This document shows, one piece after another, positions 49,907-58,002 of a DNA stretch of 64,000 nucleotides. The stretch's first letter is position 1. Each line of letters opens with the position of its first letter. The DNA is from Clostridia bacterium. Lineage in GTDB: Bacteria > Bacillota > Clostridia > Oscillospirales > Acutalibacteraceae. Both the position numbers and the translations under genes were made by a program. The stretch is taken from assembly GCA_017407995.1 (NCBI GenBank), contig JAFQVM010000006.1, positions 1 through 64,000 on the forward strand, given 5' to 3'. The notes below the pieces were generated by a model. That model was not told the origin of the DNA. It was given only the letters and a program-made list of their open reading frames with translations, and searched no databases.

Positions 49907-50857
49907 TCAGCTTGTGAGCTCCATAATTTCCTGTGCGCTGAGTGTAGGTTGCAGCGCACAGTTTATCGCCATAGACAAGAATTTTGAAGCCCTTTCTATC
50001 ATTATATCTATTTCTTTTGGCGTTATCATCATCATTGAGCTGTGTGGCTCGATTTGGTGCTGAAGTTCGGGCGTGTCACTGCCTTTGCTGTCGTTTATGA
50101 TGTCATAGGCGAGTGTGGCTGCATCAACGACGGTAGGTATACCTATTGAAATAACGGGAACACCTAAGGTGTTCTCGCTGATTTCGGCTCTTGCGTTACC
50201 GACACCTGAGCCCGGTATAATGCCGCATGTTGCAATCTGCACCGTACAGCCGAGTCTTGACAGGCGTCTTGCGGCGAGGGCGTCAATTACGATTACGGCG
50301 CTTGGCGCTACAGTTCTGACAGCGCCCGCAATCGTTTCACCGGTTTCAACTCCCGTTTGACCGAGTACTCCGGGACTTATGCAGGCTACGGGACGAAGAT
50401 TGCCGAGACCGAGCTTTTGAGCAAATTCCTCTTTCAGGTGCCGTGTGGCAAAGATACTTTCGGAGCATTTCGGGCCGAGAGCATCGGGAGTGATTTTCAT
50501 ATTGCCGAGTCCCGCAACCAAAACGCTGCCTTCTTCGGGCAGCAGTCTTATCAGCTCATCACGCACGGTTTCCATGCGCTCGTCAGCTATAGAATAGCAT
50601 TTTGAAAACGAGTCGGTCTCGACCGTCACGTAACTGCCCATTGGTTTGCCCAATGTTTTTTCGCCTGTTTCGTTTATTACTTTTATTCTTGTGATTTTTG
50701 AACTGTTGCGCTTGAAAGTCTCGCAAAGCACGCCGTCAAGAACATCTTTTTTCAGATATTCCTTTTGTTCGAGGGCGAGGTCTGTTCTGAAATTCATATT
50801 TATCATCAGATGAGTTTTGCTATACCCGTCTGACTGTGTCCCACCTTTCACAAACAT
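49907..50857 (-). CDS. gpr: Germination protease GPR
   Basis: This protein of up to 316 residues is the aspartic-like endopeptidase that degrades small acid-soluble spore proteins at germination. FRTDLALEQKE matches the usual N-terminus. SVLVAGLGNMKITPDALGPK, SPGVLGQTGVETGETI and VIVIDALAARRLSRLGCTVQ are the family core. The start is uncertain: ATG 50857 has no good ribosome site, while family members usually begin near MNFRTDLA, about 20 residues later. The family is made as a precursor in the forespore. It is direct evidence for sporulation in this organism. It is divergent from rpsT. Confidence 0.93.
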   Translation of the reverse strand: MFVKGGTQSDGYSKTHLMINMNFRTDLALEQKEYLKKDVLDGVLCETFKRNSSKITRIKVINETGEKTLGKPMGSYVTVETDSFSKCYSIADERMETVRDELIRLLPEEGSVLVAGLGNMKITPDALGPKCSESIFATRHLKEEFAQKLGLGNLRPVACISPGVLGQTGVETGETIAGAVRTVAPSAVIVIDALAARRLSRLGCTVQIATCGIIPGSGVGNARAEISENTLGVPVISIGIPTVVDAATLAYDIINDSKGSDTPELQHQIEPHSSMMMITPKEIDIMIERASKFLSMAINCALQPTLSAQEIMELTS

Positions 50858-50936
50858 AAAAAAATTTACTTTTTCTCTTGCATTTGTACGAACTCTATGA
50901 TAAGATAATTACCTGTATGATGAAGGAGGTGCAAAA

Positions 50937-51194
50937 ATGCCTAATATAAAGTCAGCAAAAAAGCGTGTTATCGTTAACAAGACAAAGGCCGCTCGTAACA
51001 AGTCCCGCAACTCAGCTCTTAAAACAGCTATCAAGAAGGCAAACGCTGCTGCTCAGTCCAATGCAGATAATAAGGTAGAAGTTATCAACGCAGCTATCAA
51101 AAAGGTTGATCAGGCCGCTGCTAAAGGACTTCTTCATAAGAATAATGCGGCTCACAAGAAGTCTGCTCTGGCAAAGCTTCTTAACGAGGGCTAA
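50937..51194 (+). CDS. rpsT: 30S ribosomal protein S20
   Basis: This 85-residue, Lys- and Ala-rich protein begins MPNIKSAKKRVIVNKTKAAR, the S20 signature, and ends with HKNNAAHKKSALAKLL. It binds 16S rRNA in the small subunit. GAAGGAGGTG precedes ATG 50937. TTGCAT at 50878 with TAAGAT at 50901 may be its promoter. The downstream leader contains two near copies of ACAATTGAAGATTAA before a hairpin. Confidence 0.97.
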   Translation: MPNIKSAKKRVIVNKTKAARNKSRNSALKTAIKKANAAAQSNADNKVEVINAAIKKVDQAAAKGLLHKNNAAHKKSALAKLLNEG

Positions 51195-51227
51195 TAGTAC
51201 AATTGAAGATTAATGTTACAACTGAAG

Positions 51228-51265
51228 ATTAACGGTTTTGGGGTTTCCGATACCGTTAATTTTTA
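51228..51265 (+). terminator. Terminator of rpsT
   Basis: ATTAACGGT (51228-51236) pairs with ACCGTTAAT (51252-51260), followed by TTTTATTT. Confidence 0.8.
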
Positions 51266-51289
51266 TTTGTAAACTTTCTTTTATAGTGT

Positions 51290-51318
51290 TTGACTTTTGG
51301 ACTTGTTTATCGTATAAT
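51290..51318 (+). promoter_or_regulatory. Strong promoter of the 75-residue protein gene
   Basis: TTGACT (51290-51295) and TATAAT (51313-51318) are spaced by 17 bases. Confidence 0.85.
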
Positions 51319-51353
51319 CAATTATGATAAATTTTATTTAAGGAGGCAAAACC

Positions 51354-51581
51354 ATGGAGAAAGTAAAAAAGATTTTAAAAATCGTTGCAATTGTTGTTGC
51401 TGTGGCCGGTGCAATTGCCGCAATAGCATTTGCAGTTAAGAAGATTGTTGATAAGAAAAAGGCTGCTGCCGATGAGCCTGAAAATTATGTTTCATGCTCC
51501 TGCTGTGATGCAGCACCCGTAGCTGAGACTGTTGCAGAGCCTGTAGCAGAAGTTGTTGCTGAGGAAGCTGCAGCTGAATAA
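51354..51581 (+). CDS. Small membrane protein with Ala/Val/Glu-rich tail
   Basis: This 75-residue protein has an N-terminal hydrophobic helix (ILKIVAIVVAVAGAIAAIAF), a basic stop-transfer stretch (KKIVDKKKAA), a cysteine cluster (VSCSCC) and a low-complexity tail with VAE repeats (VAEPVAEVVAEEAAAE). It has a near-consensus promoter, AAGGAGG ribosome site and its own terminator, so it should be well expressed. Function unknown. Similar tails occur on small clostridial membrane proteins; a link to the envelope is an inference. Confidence 0.8.
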   Translation: MEKVKKILKIVAIVVAVAGAIAAIAFAVKKIVDKKKAAADEPENYVSCSCCDAAPVAETVAEPVAEVVAEEAAAE

Positions 51582-51591
51582 AATATGATTG

Positions 51592-51627
51592 AAACTGCGG
51601 CATAAAATGCCGCAGTTTTTATTTTTC
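51592..51627. terminator. Bidirectional terminator between the small protein gene and spoVAE
   Basis: An 11-bp stem AAACTGCGGCA (51592-51602) with TGCCGCAGTTT (51608-51618) and T run. It overlaps the end of spoVAE. Confidence 0.85.
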
Positions 51628-51984
51628 TTTAGGTCTTGAAAGCAGTGATGCTATCAAACCGCACAGAACAGCAACGGTGATTCCGGCAGAGGCGGCGGTA
51701 AGGGGGCCTGTCAGTATACCTATGGGTCCGCTTTCGGCAATCGCTTCTTTAACACCTTTGACCATAGCAAAGCCAAAACCTGTCAACGGAATGGTGGCGC
51801 CTGCACCTGCCCATTCGACCAGAGGAGCGTATACTCCGATGCCGCCGAGAAATACGCCGATAACAACGAACGAAACAAGTATGCGTCCCGGAGTAAGTTT
51901 TGTTGTGTCCATGATTATCTGACCGACGGCACAGATAGCACCGCCTACAACGAACGCTTTTAAAAAATCAAGAAATATGTCCAA
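51619..51984 (-). CDS. spoVAE: Stage V sporulation protein AE (SpoVAE family)
   Basis: This 121-residue protein has about four hydrophobic segments and the SpoVA-type motifs AVGQIIMDTTKLTPGRILV and AGATIPLTGFGFAMVKGVKE. SpoVA proteins move calcium dipicolinate into and out of the spore. The other spoVA genes (spoVAC, spoVAD) are not in the window next to it, so this is a detached copy. The start is TTG 51984 with AAAGGAAAG close upstream. Confidence 0.9.
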   Translation of the reverse strand: MDIFLDFLKAFVVGGAICAVGQIIMDTTKLTPGRILVSFVVIGVFLGGIGVYAPLVEWAGAGATIPLTGFGFAMVKGVKEAIAESGPIGILTGPLTAASAGITVAVLCGLIASLLSRPKEK

Positions 51985-52116
51985 CTTTATCTTTCCTTTC
52001 TGGCCAAAAGCATTTTTACGTGTTAATATTCTTTCAAAAGTGCTGCTGAATATGCGAATAAAGGGTCGAGAGCATAAAATAAAAGAAAAGTTTAAAAAAT
52101 ATTTGCAAATTTACTA

Positions 52117-52145
52117 TTGACAAATGGCGAGAATGTTAATAATAT
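52117..52145 (+). promoter_or_regulatory. Promoter of acpP
   Basis: Consensus TTGACA (52117-52122) and TAATAT (52140-52145) are spaced by 17 bases. Confidence 0.8.
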
Positions 52146-52201
52146 CTATAGTGTAATCCGAAATTAGTTAATTAAAAAATCATTGGTAAGGAGAAATGAA
52201 A

Positions 52202-52432
52202 ATGTCAACCTTTGAAAGAGTACAGAAGATTATTTGCGAGCAGCTCGAGATAGACCGTCACCTCGTAACTGAGGATGCATCAATCTCAGGCGACCTCGGA
52301 GCAGACAGCTTGGACCTTGTTGACCTTGCTATGTCTATCGAAGAGGAATTCAACATTGAAGTTCCCGACGATGCTCTTGATAATGTAAGAACAGTCAACG
52401 ACATTGTTAAGTTCATTGACGACCACGAGTAA
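52202..52432 (+). CDS. acpP: Acyl carrier protein
   Basis: This 76-residue acidic protein has the 4'-phosphopantetheine attachment site LGADSLDLVDL (Ser after Asp). It carries growing acyl chains in fatty acid synthesis. I start it at ATG 52202 because AAGGAG (52188-52193) is 8 bases upstream; ATG 52196 is too close. No other fatty acid genes are adjacent, so it is transcribed on its own. Confidence 0.96.
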   Translation: MSTFERVQKIICEQLEIDRHLVTEDASISGDLGADSLDLVDLAMSIEEEFNIEVPDDALDNVRTVNDIVKFIDDHE

Positions 52433-52446
52433 TTTAAACAATTAAG

Positions 52447-52484
52447 AAAAGGCTGTTTCATTGTTTGATGAAACAGCCTTTTTT
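52447..52484 (+). terminator. Terminator of acpP
   Basis: A 14-bp perfect stem (52447-52460 with 52469-52482) with a T run. Confidence 0.9.
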
Positions 52485-52540
52485 AAGCCGCAGATTTGCA
52501 GACTGAGAAAAATTGTTTCATCATGAAAGGATACGATTCC

Positions 52541-53665
52541 ATGATTCTGAAAAATGCAGAGATATTTGACAATGAATTTAACCGTCGCAAGGCGGATATA
52601 AGGATAGATGGGGAGAAGATAGCTGAGATAGGTGATAATCTCAGCGGTGGGCAAGAGGTAGACTTGAGCGGGTGTGTGATACTGCCGGGCTTTATCGATA
52701 TTCATATTCATGGCTGTGGCGGCGCTGACTTTTGCGATGCAAAAGAGGACACTCTTGAAACAATGTCAAAAACGCTGGCATCCTTTGGCGTAACATCTTT
52801 TTGTCCTGCAACAATGACGCTGCCCTATGATGAGATTGAAAAGGCATTTGTTTGCGCTGCGGAGTATAAAGGGAAAGAGTGCGGAGCCTATATACATGGA
52901 ATCAATATGGAGGGTCCTTTTTTGTCAGTCGAGCGCAGGGGAGCTCAGCCTGCCGAGTATATAAAGAAGCCTGATATCAATGAGTTTAAAAGGCTTAACG
53001 GTATTTGTAATATCAGCCTTGTTTCGCTTGCGCCTGAGGTGGAGGGTGCTGTTGAGTTTGCACGTGAGGCATCAAAGATTTGTACGGTTTCTGCAGCCCA
53101 TACTGTTGCTACATACGAACAGGCGAAGGAAGGCTTCGAAAACGGCATAACACATACTACACATCTGCTCAACGGAATGAATCCGATATCAAACCGCAAT
53201 CCGGGACCGCCCGTGGCAGCTTTAAATGCGCAGGGAACAACGGCGGAGCTGATAAGTGACGGTATACACATTCACCCCGAGTACCTTGCTTTGATTTACA
53301 GCATTCTCGGCGAGGACAGGTCGGTTGCCGTAAGCGACTCAATGCGGGCATCAGGCATGGGTGACGGTGAGTATACCCTTGGTGGTCAGACGGTATATGT
53401 TAAAAATGGAAAAGCGACTCTGATTGATGGCACCATTGCAGCCAGCACAACGAATGTTTTTGATGAATTTAAGAATATTTTAAGATTCGGCGTGCCGTTA
53501 AAACAAGCTTTGAAGTCATGTACAATAAATCCAGCTCGTGCAATTGGTGTCGACGGTGTTACAGGCAGCATAGCAGAGGGTAAAAATGCTGATTTGCTTG
53601 TAATGGCTAATGACTTTACAGAGCGCCGTGCGGTCTATGTAAAGGGCAGAAAAGTGAGTAACTGA
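52541..53665 (+). CDS. nagA: N-acetylglucosamine-6-phosphate deacetylase
   Basis: This 374-residue amidohydrolase removes acetate from GlcNAc-6-phosphate. Metal and active-site residues are in FIDIHIHGCGG, NMEGPFLS, SAAHTVATY, THTTHLLNGMNP, SDGIHIHPEY and VSDSMRA. It feeds amino sugars to glycolysis. nagB is not adjacent. AAAGGA (52525-52532) precedes ATG 52541. Confidence 0.95.
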   Translation: MILKNAEIFDNEFNRRKADIRIDGEKIAEIGDNLSGGQEVDLSGCVILPGFIDIHIHGCGGADFCDAKEDTLETMSKTLASFGVTSFCPATMTLPYDEIEKAFVCAAEYKGKECGAYIHGINMEGPFLSVERRGAQPAEYIKKPDINEFKRLNGICNISLVSLAPEVEGAVEFAREASKICTVSAAHTVATYEQAKEGFENGITHTTHLLNGMNPISNRNPGPPVAALNAQGTTAELISDGIHIHPEYLALIYSILGEDRSVAVSDSMRASGMGDGEYTLGGQTVYVKNGKATLIDGTIAASTTNVFDEFKNILRFGVPLKQALKSCTINPARAIGVDGVTGSIAEGKNADLLVMANDFTERRAVYVKGRKVSN

Positions 53666-53677
53666 TTGATATAAAAA

Positions 53678-53713
53678 TTATCCCCGTAATGACAGCTGTC
53701 ATTACGGGGATAA
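53678..53713. terminator. 36-bp perfect palindrome between nagA and the MBL-fold gene
   Basis: The 18-base arm TTATCCCCGTAATGACAG is followed directly by its exact complement, with no loop. As RNA it would form a hairpin of about 16 pairs. It lies between converging genes and is followed by T-rich sequence on both sides, so it probably terminates both. Confidence 0.75.
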
Positions 53714-53718
53714 ACATT

Positions 53719-54987
53719 TTATTTGCCGCTTTTTCGGCGCAGAAACTCATTATATAACTGAGCTTTTCTTTTATCGGTATATTCATAACTCCAAAGATTA
53801 TAAATTCCGTTGAAATCCTCAAACGTTTCGTCAGGTAAAATTTTTGTCTGGCCGAATTTGTATGGCAATGGCAGTTCGACTGTTCCGTTGGATGCAATAT
53901 GATATTCCTTTGCAAGGGCTATAGCAACACGGTTTGCCTCCTGTCTTGGCAGTTCTTCGTCGAATTTTATTTGTGTTATAGGGAAGAGTGCGCATTGAGC
54001 ATTTGTTCTGCGATAAAATTCAGGTGATGTGCCGGAATGTCCGTGATGCGACATTTGAACTACATCGCATTTCAGATACTCATTATAGCGGCGAACCAAA
54101 ACCTTGTCGCTCTCATTGGAACAGTCGCCGGGAAACAGAACTTTGCATCCGTCAACCTCCATCATAAGTGCTGTTGAGGAGTTGTTATAGTCCGCAATCG
54201 AATTTGGAAATATATCTTCGTGGGTGCAAAGAACGGTGAACTCAATGTTGTCAATATAAAAACGCTGGCCTGTGTGGAGTCGTATGTTTTTAACTTGGGG
54301 ACTCTCGTCTATAATTCTTTCAAAGCGGTCAGTGACAATTCTGTCAGATTCTGCCCAGTGATTTCTGTCTCTGTGATTGGTTGTCGGAAAGTTGTAGTAT
54401 ACTGCCTGTATGTCTATTTCATCTTTGTGATAAAGCAGAATGTCAAGAAATTTTGCAACATGGTCAACATGGCTGTGAGAGAAAAACCATCCTTCAACAA
54501 CAGGCTTTTTGCCTCCGTTAAGCTTTTTAAGAAACTCACAGATTCTTATGTCATCGTTGACCGAATAGATATGAGGGCTGTCTATTACAAAAAAACTGCC
54601 GTTGCCGCAGCGGATTATATAGCACATGCCGCAGTCAATAAGTGAGTGGTCAACCTCAAACTGCCACAGAGTAGTGTCACCGCTTCTTATGGCAGGAACG
54701 GTTTGATATCTGTTCGTGTTCGGGTCTGCAATAATACGCATCGTTTTTTCGCTTTCGCAAAAGTAGATGTGGACTGTTATATCGGAACTGTAGGTGCGGT
54801 GTTGATTTTGCTCAAGTGAAAGATTACTCACAAGAGTAAAGCCCGCTCTCTCAAGTAAGGTGCAAGTATTATCAAAGTCGACTTTTTCTGTGCTGTCGTA
54901 TTTTAGCATAAATGAATTTCTGCCGCAGTCGTATTCACCGCACGGCTGCAATTCCGGTAGCGGAATACGGTTAAAAATCTTATTCAT
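53719..54987 (-). CDS. Metallo-beta-lactamase-fold hydrolase
   Basis: This 422-residue protein has an N-terminal region of about 130 residues with no clear match, then an MBL domain. The metal site is FFSHSHVDHVAKF (H-x-H-x-D-H), and later ligands are in LFPGDCSNES and VVQMSHHGHSG. The pattern HHGHSG is typical of the ComEC/Rec2-like MBL branch, which lacks known nuclease proof. There is no signal peptide. The ribosome site is weak. It may be a phosphodiesterase or nuclease; the substrate is unknown. The gene ends near the palindrome. Confidence 0.8.
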   Translation of the reverse strand: MNKIFNRIPLPELQPCGEYDCGRNSFMLKYDSTEKVDFDNTCTLLERAGFTLVSNLSLEQNQHRTYSSDITVHIYFCESEKTMRIIADPNTNRYQTVPAIRSGDTTLWQFEVDHSLIDCGMCYIIRCGNGSFFVIDSPHIYSVNDDIRICEFLKKLNGGKKPVVEGWFFSHSHVDHVAKFLDILLYHKDEIDIQAVYYNFPTTNHRDRNHWAESDRIVTDRFERIIDESPQVKNIRLHTGQRFYIDNIEFTVLCTHEDIFPNSIADYNNSSTALMMEVDGCKVLFPGDCSNESDKVLVRRYNEYLKCDVVQMSHHGHSGTSPEFYRRTNAQCALFPITQIKFDEELPRQEANRVAIALAKEYHIASNGTVELPLPYKFGQTKILPDETFEDFNGIYNLWSYEYTDKRKAQLYNEFLRRKSGK

Positions 54988-55131
54988 ATTATCTTGGACA
55001 ATCGGTTTGCTTCAAATATCAACAAATCGATTGTTGCCTCCCTTTTTATGGACGTTGATTAAATTATATCATCCACAGAATAAAACGACAACGTTTTCTT
55101 TTGAAAGCGGATATTCAAAAGGTAAATTTTG

Positions 55132-55140
55132 TGATATAAT
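55132..55140 (+). promoter_or_regulatory. Extended -10 promoter of polA
   Basis: TGATATAAT (55132-55140) is a good extended -10 element 36 bases before ATG; no strong -35 box is seen. Confidence 0.6.
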
Positions 55141-55175
55141 AAAAAAGATATGATGAATTTCTCAGGAGGACAGAC

Positions 55176-57740
55176 ATGAATTTTCTTGTTATCGACGGAA
55201 ACAGCATACTCAATCGTGCGTTTTACGGCATAAAGATTCTGACAACTAAGGACGGCAGGTTCACAAATGCCATTTACGGCTTTATGAATATCTTTCTGCG
55301 CCTTAAGGAGGAGTGCTCTCCTGATGCGATAGCCGTAGCCTTTGATGTAAAGGCACCTACCTTTCGTCATGAGATGTACGGTGGATATAAGGCGACAAGA
55401 AAAGGAATGCCTGAGGAGCTTGCTCAGCAGCTCCCTGTTGTCAAAGAATTGCTCATAGCCATGGGTGTTACGGTCGTCGAGAAGCCCGGATATGAGGCTG
55501 ATGATATTCTCGGTACGCTTGCAAAGCACAGCGGAGAGGATGTTTGTACGATAGCTACAGGCGACAGGGACAGTCTTCAGCTCGTGTCGGACAGCGTAAA
55601 TGTCCTGCTTGCATCAACCAAGATGGGCAGACCTGTTACAGAAAGATATACTCCTGCTGCCGTTTTTGAAAAGTACGGCGTAGAACCTGTAAAACTTATA
55701 GATATCAAAGCTCTTATGGGCGACAATTCGGATAATATTCCCGGTGTTGCAGGTATCGGTGAAAAAACAGCGGGAACTCTTGTCAGCAGTTTCGGAACCA
55801 TAGAGGATATATATGAGAAAATTGACGAGATAGATGTCCGCCCTGCTGTTAGGGAGAAGCTTAAAGCGGATAAAGACATGGCTTTTCTGAGCAAAAAGCT
55901 CGGTACAATCAATTGCGATATCCCGATAGAGAAGAATACATCGAACTATGTTTTGAAAAAACCCGACAATTTCAAGGTTACAAAGATGCTTGCCGACCTT
56001 GAGATGTTTAAGCTTATTGACCGCCTCGGACTCGAAATAGCCGATGTATCACGCAGTGAGCAGGAGGAAATAAAGGCGGTTCCCGTATGTGAAGAAAACG
56101 ACATTTCCCTGCTTATGACACGCATAAAAGCTGACGGTGAGAGCTATTTTATCTGGGATGAAGAAAACTGTTGGTTTGACTTTTCGGACAAGGTTGTTTT
56201 TGTGCGCTGTGAAAAAGAAGATTTTTATCCGTTCTTTATTAAGATGCTCGAGGATAAAAAGATAAAGAAATATACAGCCGATATCAAAAAGCTTTATAGC
56301 TTTGCGGCTGCCTGCGGCTCAAAGGCGGAGAGCCTGTGTGGCGATATACAGCTTTCGGGATATGTTCTGAATCCCTCTTCAACATCGTATGATGTGTTGC
56401 GACTTGCAGGTGAATACTCTGCGGTAATACCCGTTGAGGAAGAGGCTGACGGTGCACGTTCTGCGGCTTGTCTCAGAAAGCTTTTTGCTGCTATGAATGA
56501 AAAGATTGCCCAAAATGGACAGGAGCATCTTCTTAATGATATAGAGTTGCCGCTTGCCCGTGTGCTTGCGTCTATGGAACGGATAGGCTTTGCGGTAGAC
56601 AGCGACGGTATAGCCCGATTCGGCGAGCAACTTGGGGAAAAGATTGAGGAGATAGAATCGGAAATTTATCAGCTTGCGAGCTATGAGTTCAATCTGAACT
56701 CTCCCAAACAACTCGGCGAGGCACTTTTTGAGAAATTGGGACTGCCTGCGAAGAAAAAGACAAAGAGCGGATACTCAACTGATGCAAAGGTGCTCGAATC
56801 CCTTGCGGACAAACATCCTGTTGTTCGTGATATATTGGAATACAGAACTCTCTCAAAGCTCAAGTCCACTTACTGTGACGGACTTTTAAAAGTTATCGGT
56901 GAGGATGGTCGTATACATTCAACCCTCAATCAGACAGAAACAAGGACGGGGCGAATATCTTCTACTGAGCCAAATCTTCAGAATATACCCGTGCGTTCGC
57001 CGCTCGGCAGAGAGATGCGCCGATTCTTTGTGGCGGCACCGGGCTGTGTGCTTGTAGATGCCGACTATTCGCAGATTGAACTGCGAGTGCTTGCTCACAT
57101 TTCGGGCGATAAGCATATGACTGAAGCTTTTAATAACAACACGGATATCCATACCGTGACCGCTTCTGAAGTTTTTGATATGCCGCCACAGTTGGTTACA
57201 CCACTTATGCGAAGCCGTGCAAAGGCTGTCAATTTTGGCATAGTTTATGGTATAGGAGCTTTCTCACTGGCAAAGGATATCGGAGTTACAAGAGCTCAGG
57301 CTGACGAGTATATAAAGGGTTATCTCGGCCATTATTCGGGAGTAAACGAATATATGGAGCGGGTAGTTAAAAATGCAAAAGATACAGGTTATGCTGAAAC
57401 TATATTTGCACGACGCCGCTATCTTCCTGAACTAACTGCCTCAAATGCGATGACAAGAGCTTTCGGAGAGCGTGTGGCCCGTAATATGCCTATTCAGGGA
57501 ACTGCAGCGGACATAATTAAAGTTGCCATGATAAAGGTTTATAACACTCTCAAAGAACGCAATCTTGCCGCAAGACTTATAATGCAGGTGCACGATGAAC
57601 TGATAGTAGAAGCTCCTGAAAATGAAGTGGCAGAGGTTGCGGAGATTCTTAAAAATGAGATGGAAAATGCTGTAAATTTAAGCGTTGCTTTGACTGCGGA
57701 TGTACACAGTGGAAAGACATGGTACGAGGCGAAAGAGTGA
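55176..57740 (+). CDS. polA: DNA polymerase I
   Basis: This 854-residue enzyme fills gaps in replication and repair. Residues 1-290 form the 5' nuclease (VIDGNSILNRAFYG and DLKALMGD-type loops, here IKALMGDNSDNIPGVAGIG). Residues about 300-480 are a degenerate 3'-5' exonuclease fold: the D-x-E motif is replaced by YFIWDEENC and later acidic motifs are absent, so proofreading is likely lost. The polymerase domain has VDADYSQIELRVLAHISGD, RSRAKAVNFGIVYGIGAF and MQVHDELIVEAP. CAGGAGGAC precedes ATG 55176. Confidence 0.96.
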   Translation: MNFLVIDGNSILNRAFYGIKILTTKDGRFTNAIYGFMNIFLRLKEECSPDAIAVAFDVKAPTFRHEMYGGYKATRKGMPEELAQQLPVVKELLIAMGVTVVEKPGYEADDILGTLAKHSGEDVCTIATGDRDSLQLVSDSVNVLLASTKMGRPVTERYTPAAVFEKYGVEPVKLIDIKALMGDNSDNIPGVAGIGEKTAGTLVSSFGTIEDIYEKIDEIDVRPAVREKLKADKDMAFLSKKLGTINCDIPIEKNTSNYVLKKPDNFKVTKMLADLEMFKLIDRLGLEIADVSRSEQEEIKAVPVCEENDISLLMTRIKADGESYFIWDEENCWFDFSDKVVFVRCEKEDFYPFFIKMLEDKKIKKYTADIKKLYSFAAACGSKAESLCGDIQLSGYVLNPSSTSYDVLRLAGEYSAVIPVEEEADGARSAACLRKLFAAMNEKIAQNGQEHLLNDIELPLARVLASMERIGFAVDSDGIARFGEQLGEKIEEIESEIYQLASYEFNLNSPKQLGEALFEKLGLPAKKKTKSGYSTDAKVLESLADKHPVVRDILEYRTLSKLKSTYCDGLLKVIGEDGRIHSTLNQTETRTGRISSTEPNLQNIPVRSPLGREMRRFFVAAPGCVLVDADYSQIELRVLAHISGDKHMTEAFNNNTDIHTVTASEVFDMPPQLVTPLMRSRAKAVNFGIVYGIGAFSLAKDIGVTRAQADEYIKGYLGHYSGVNEYMERVVKNAKDTGYAETIFARRRYLPELTASNAMTRAFGERVARNMPIQGTAADIIKVAMIKVYNTLKERNLAARLIMQVHDELIVEAPENEVAEVAEILKNEMENAVNLSVALTADVHSGKTWYEAKE

Positions 57741-58002
57741 TTTTGAGGTATGGAGAGGACTCGAAAATCAAGCAGCAACAGTATGTCGGATTTAGCTTGG
57801 AAAAAATATGATTGTATATTTTGTATAAAAAAGAATTTTAAAAATATTAAAAATGCTAATAGAAAAACTTTTTAAAACAGTTTAATATATAATATAAGTC
57901 TGAAAAATGGAAATATGTTCTTCAGATTCAAAAGAATCAGTCTTTTCTTAATACTTTTAAAGGAGAGATTGTAAAAAACTCTAAAAACAGGAGGAAAAAC
58001 AA
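57741..58002 (+). promoter_or_regulatory. Leader and possible promoter of the secreted-protein cluster
   Basis: The 262-base gap is AT-rich. TATAAT at 57888-57893 is a possible -10 box without a clear -35 box. About 110 bases of leader follow, with two short hairpins (GATTC/GAATC near 57925) and a strong AGGAGG before ATG 58003. No terminator for polA was obvious. Confidence 0.5.
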
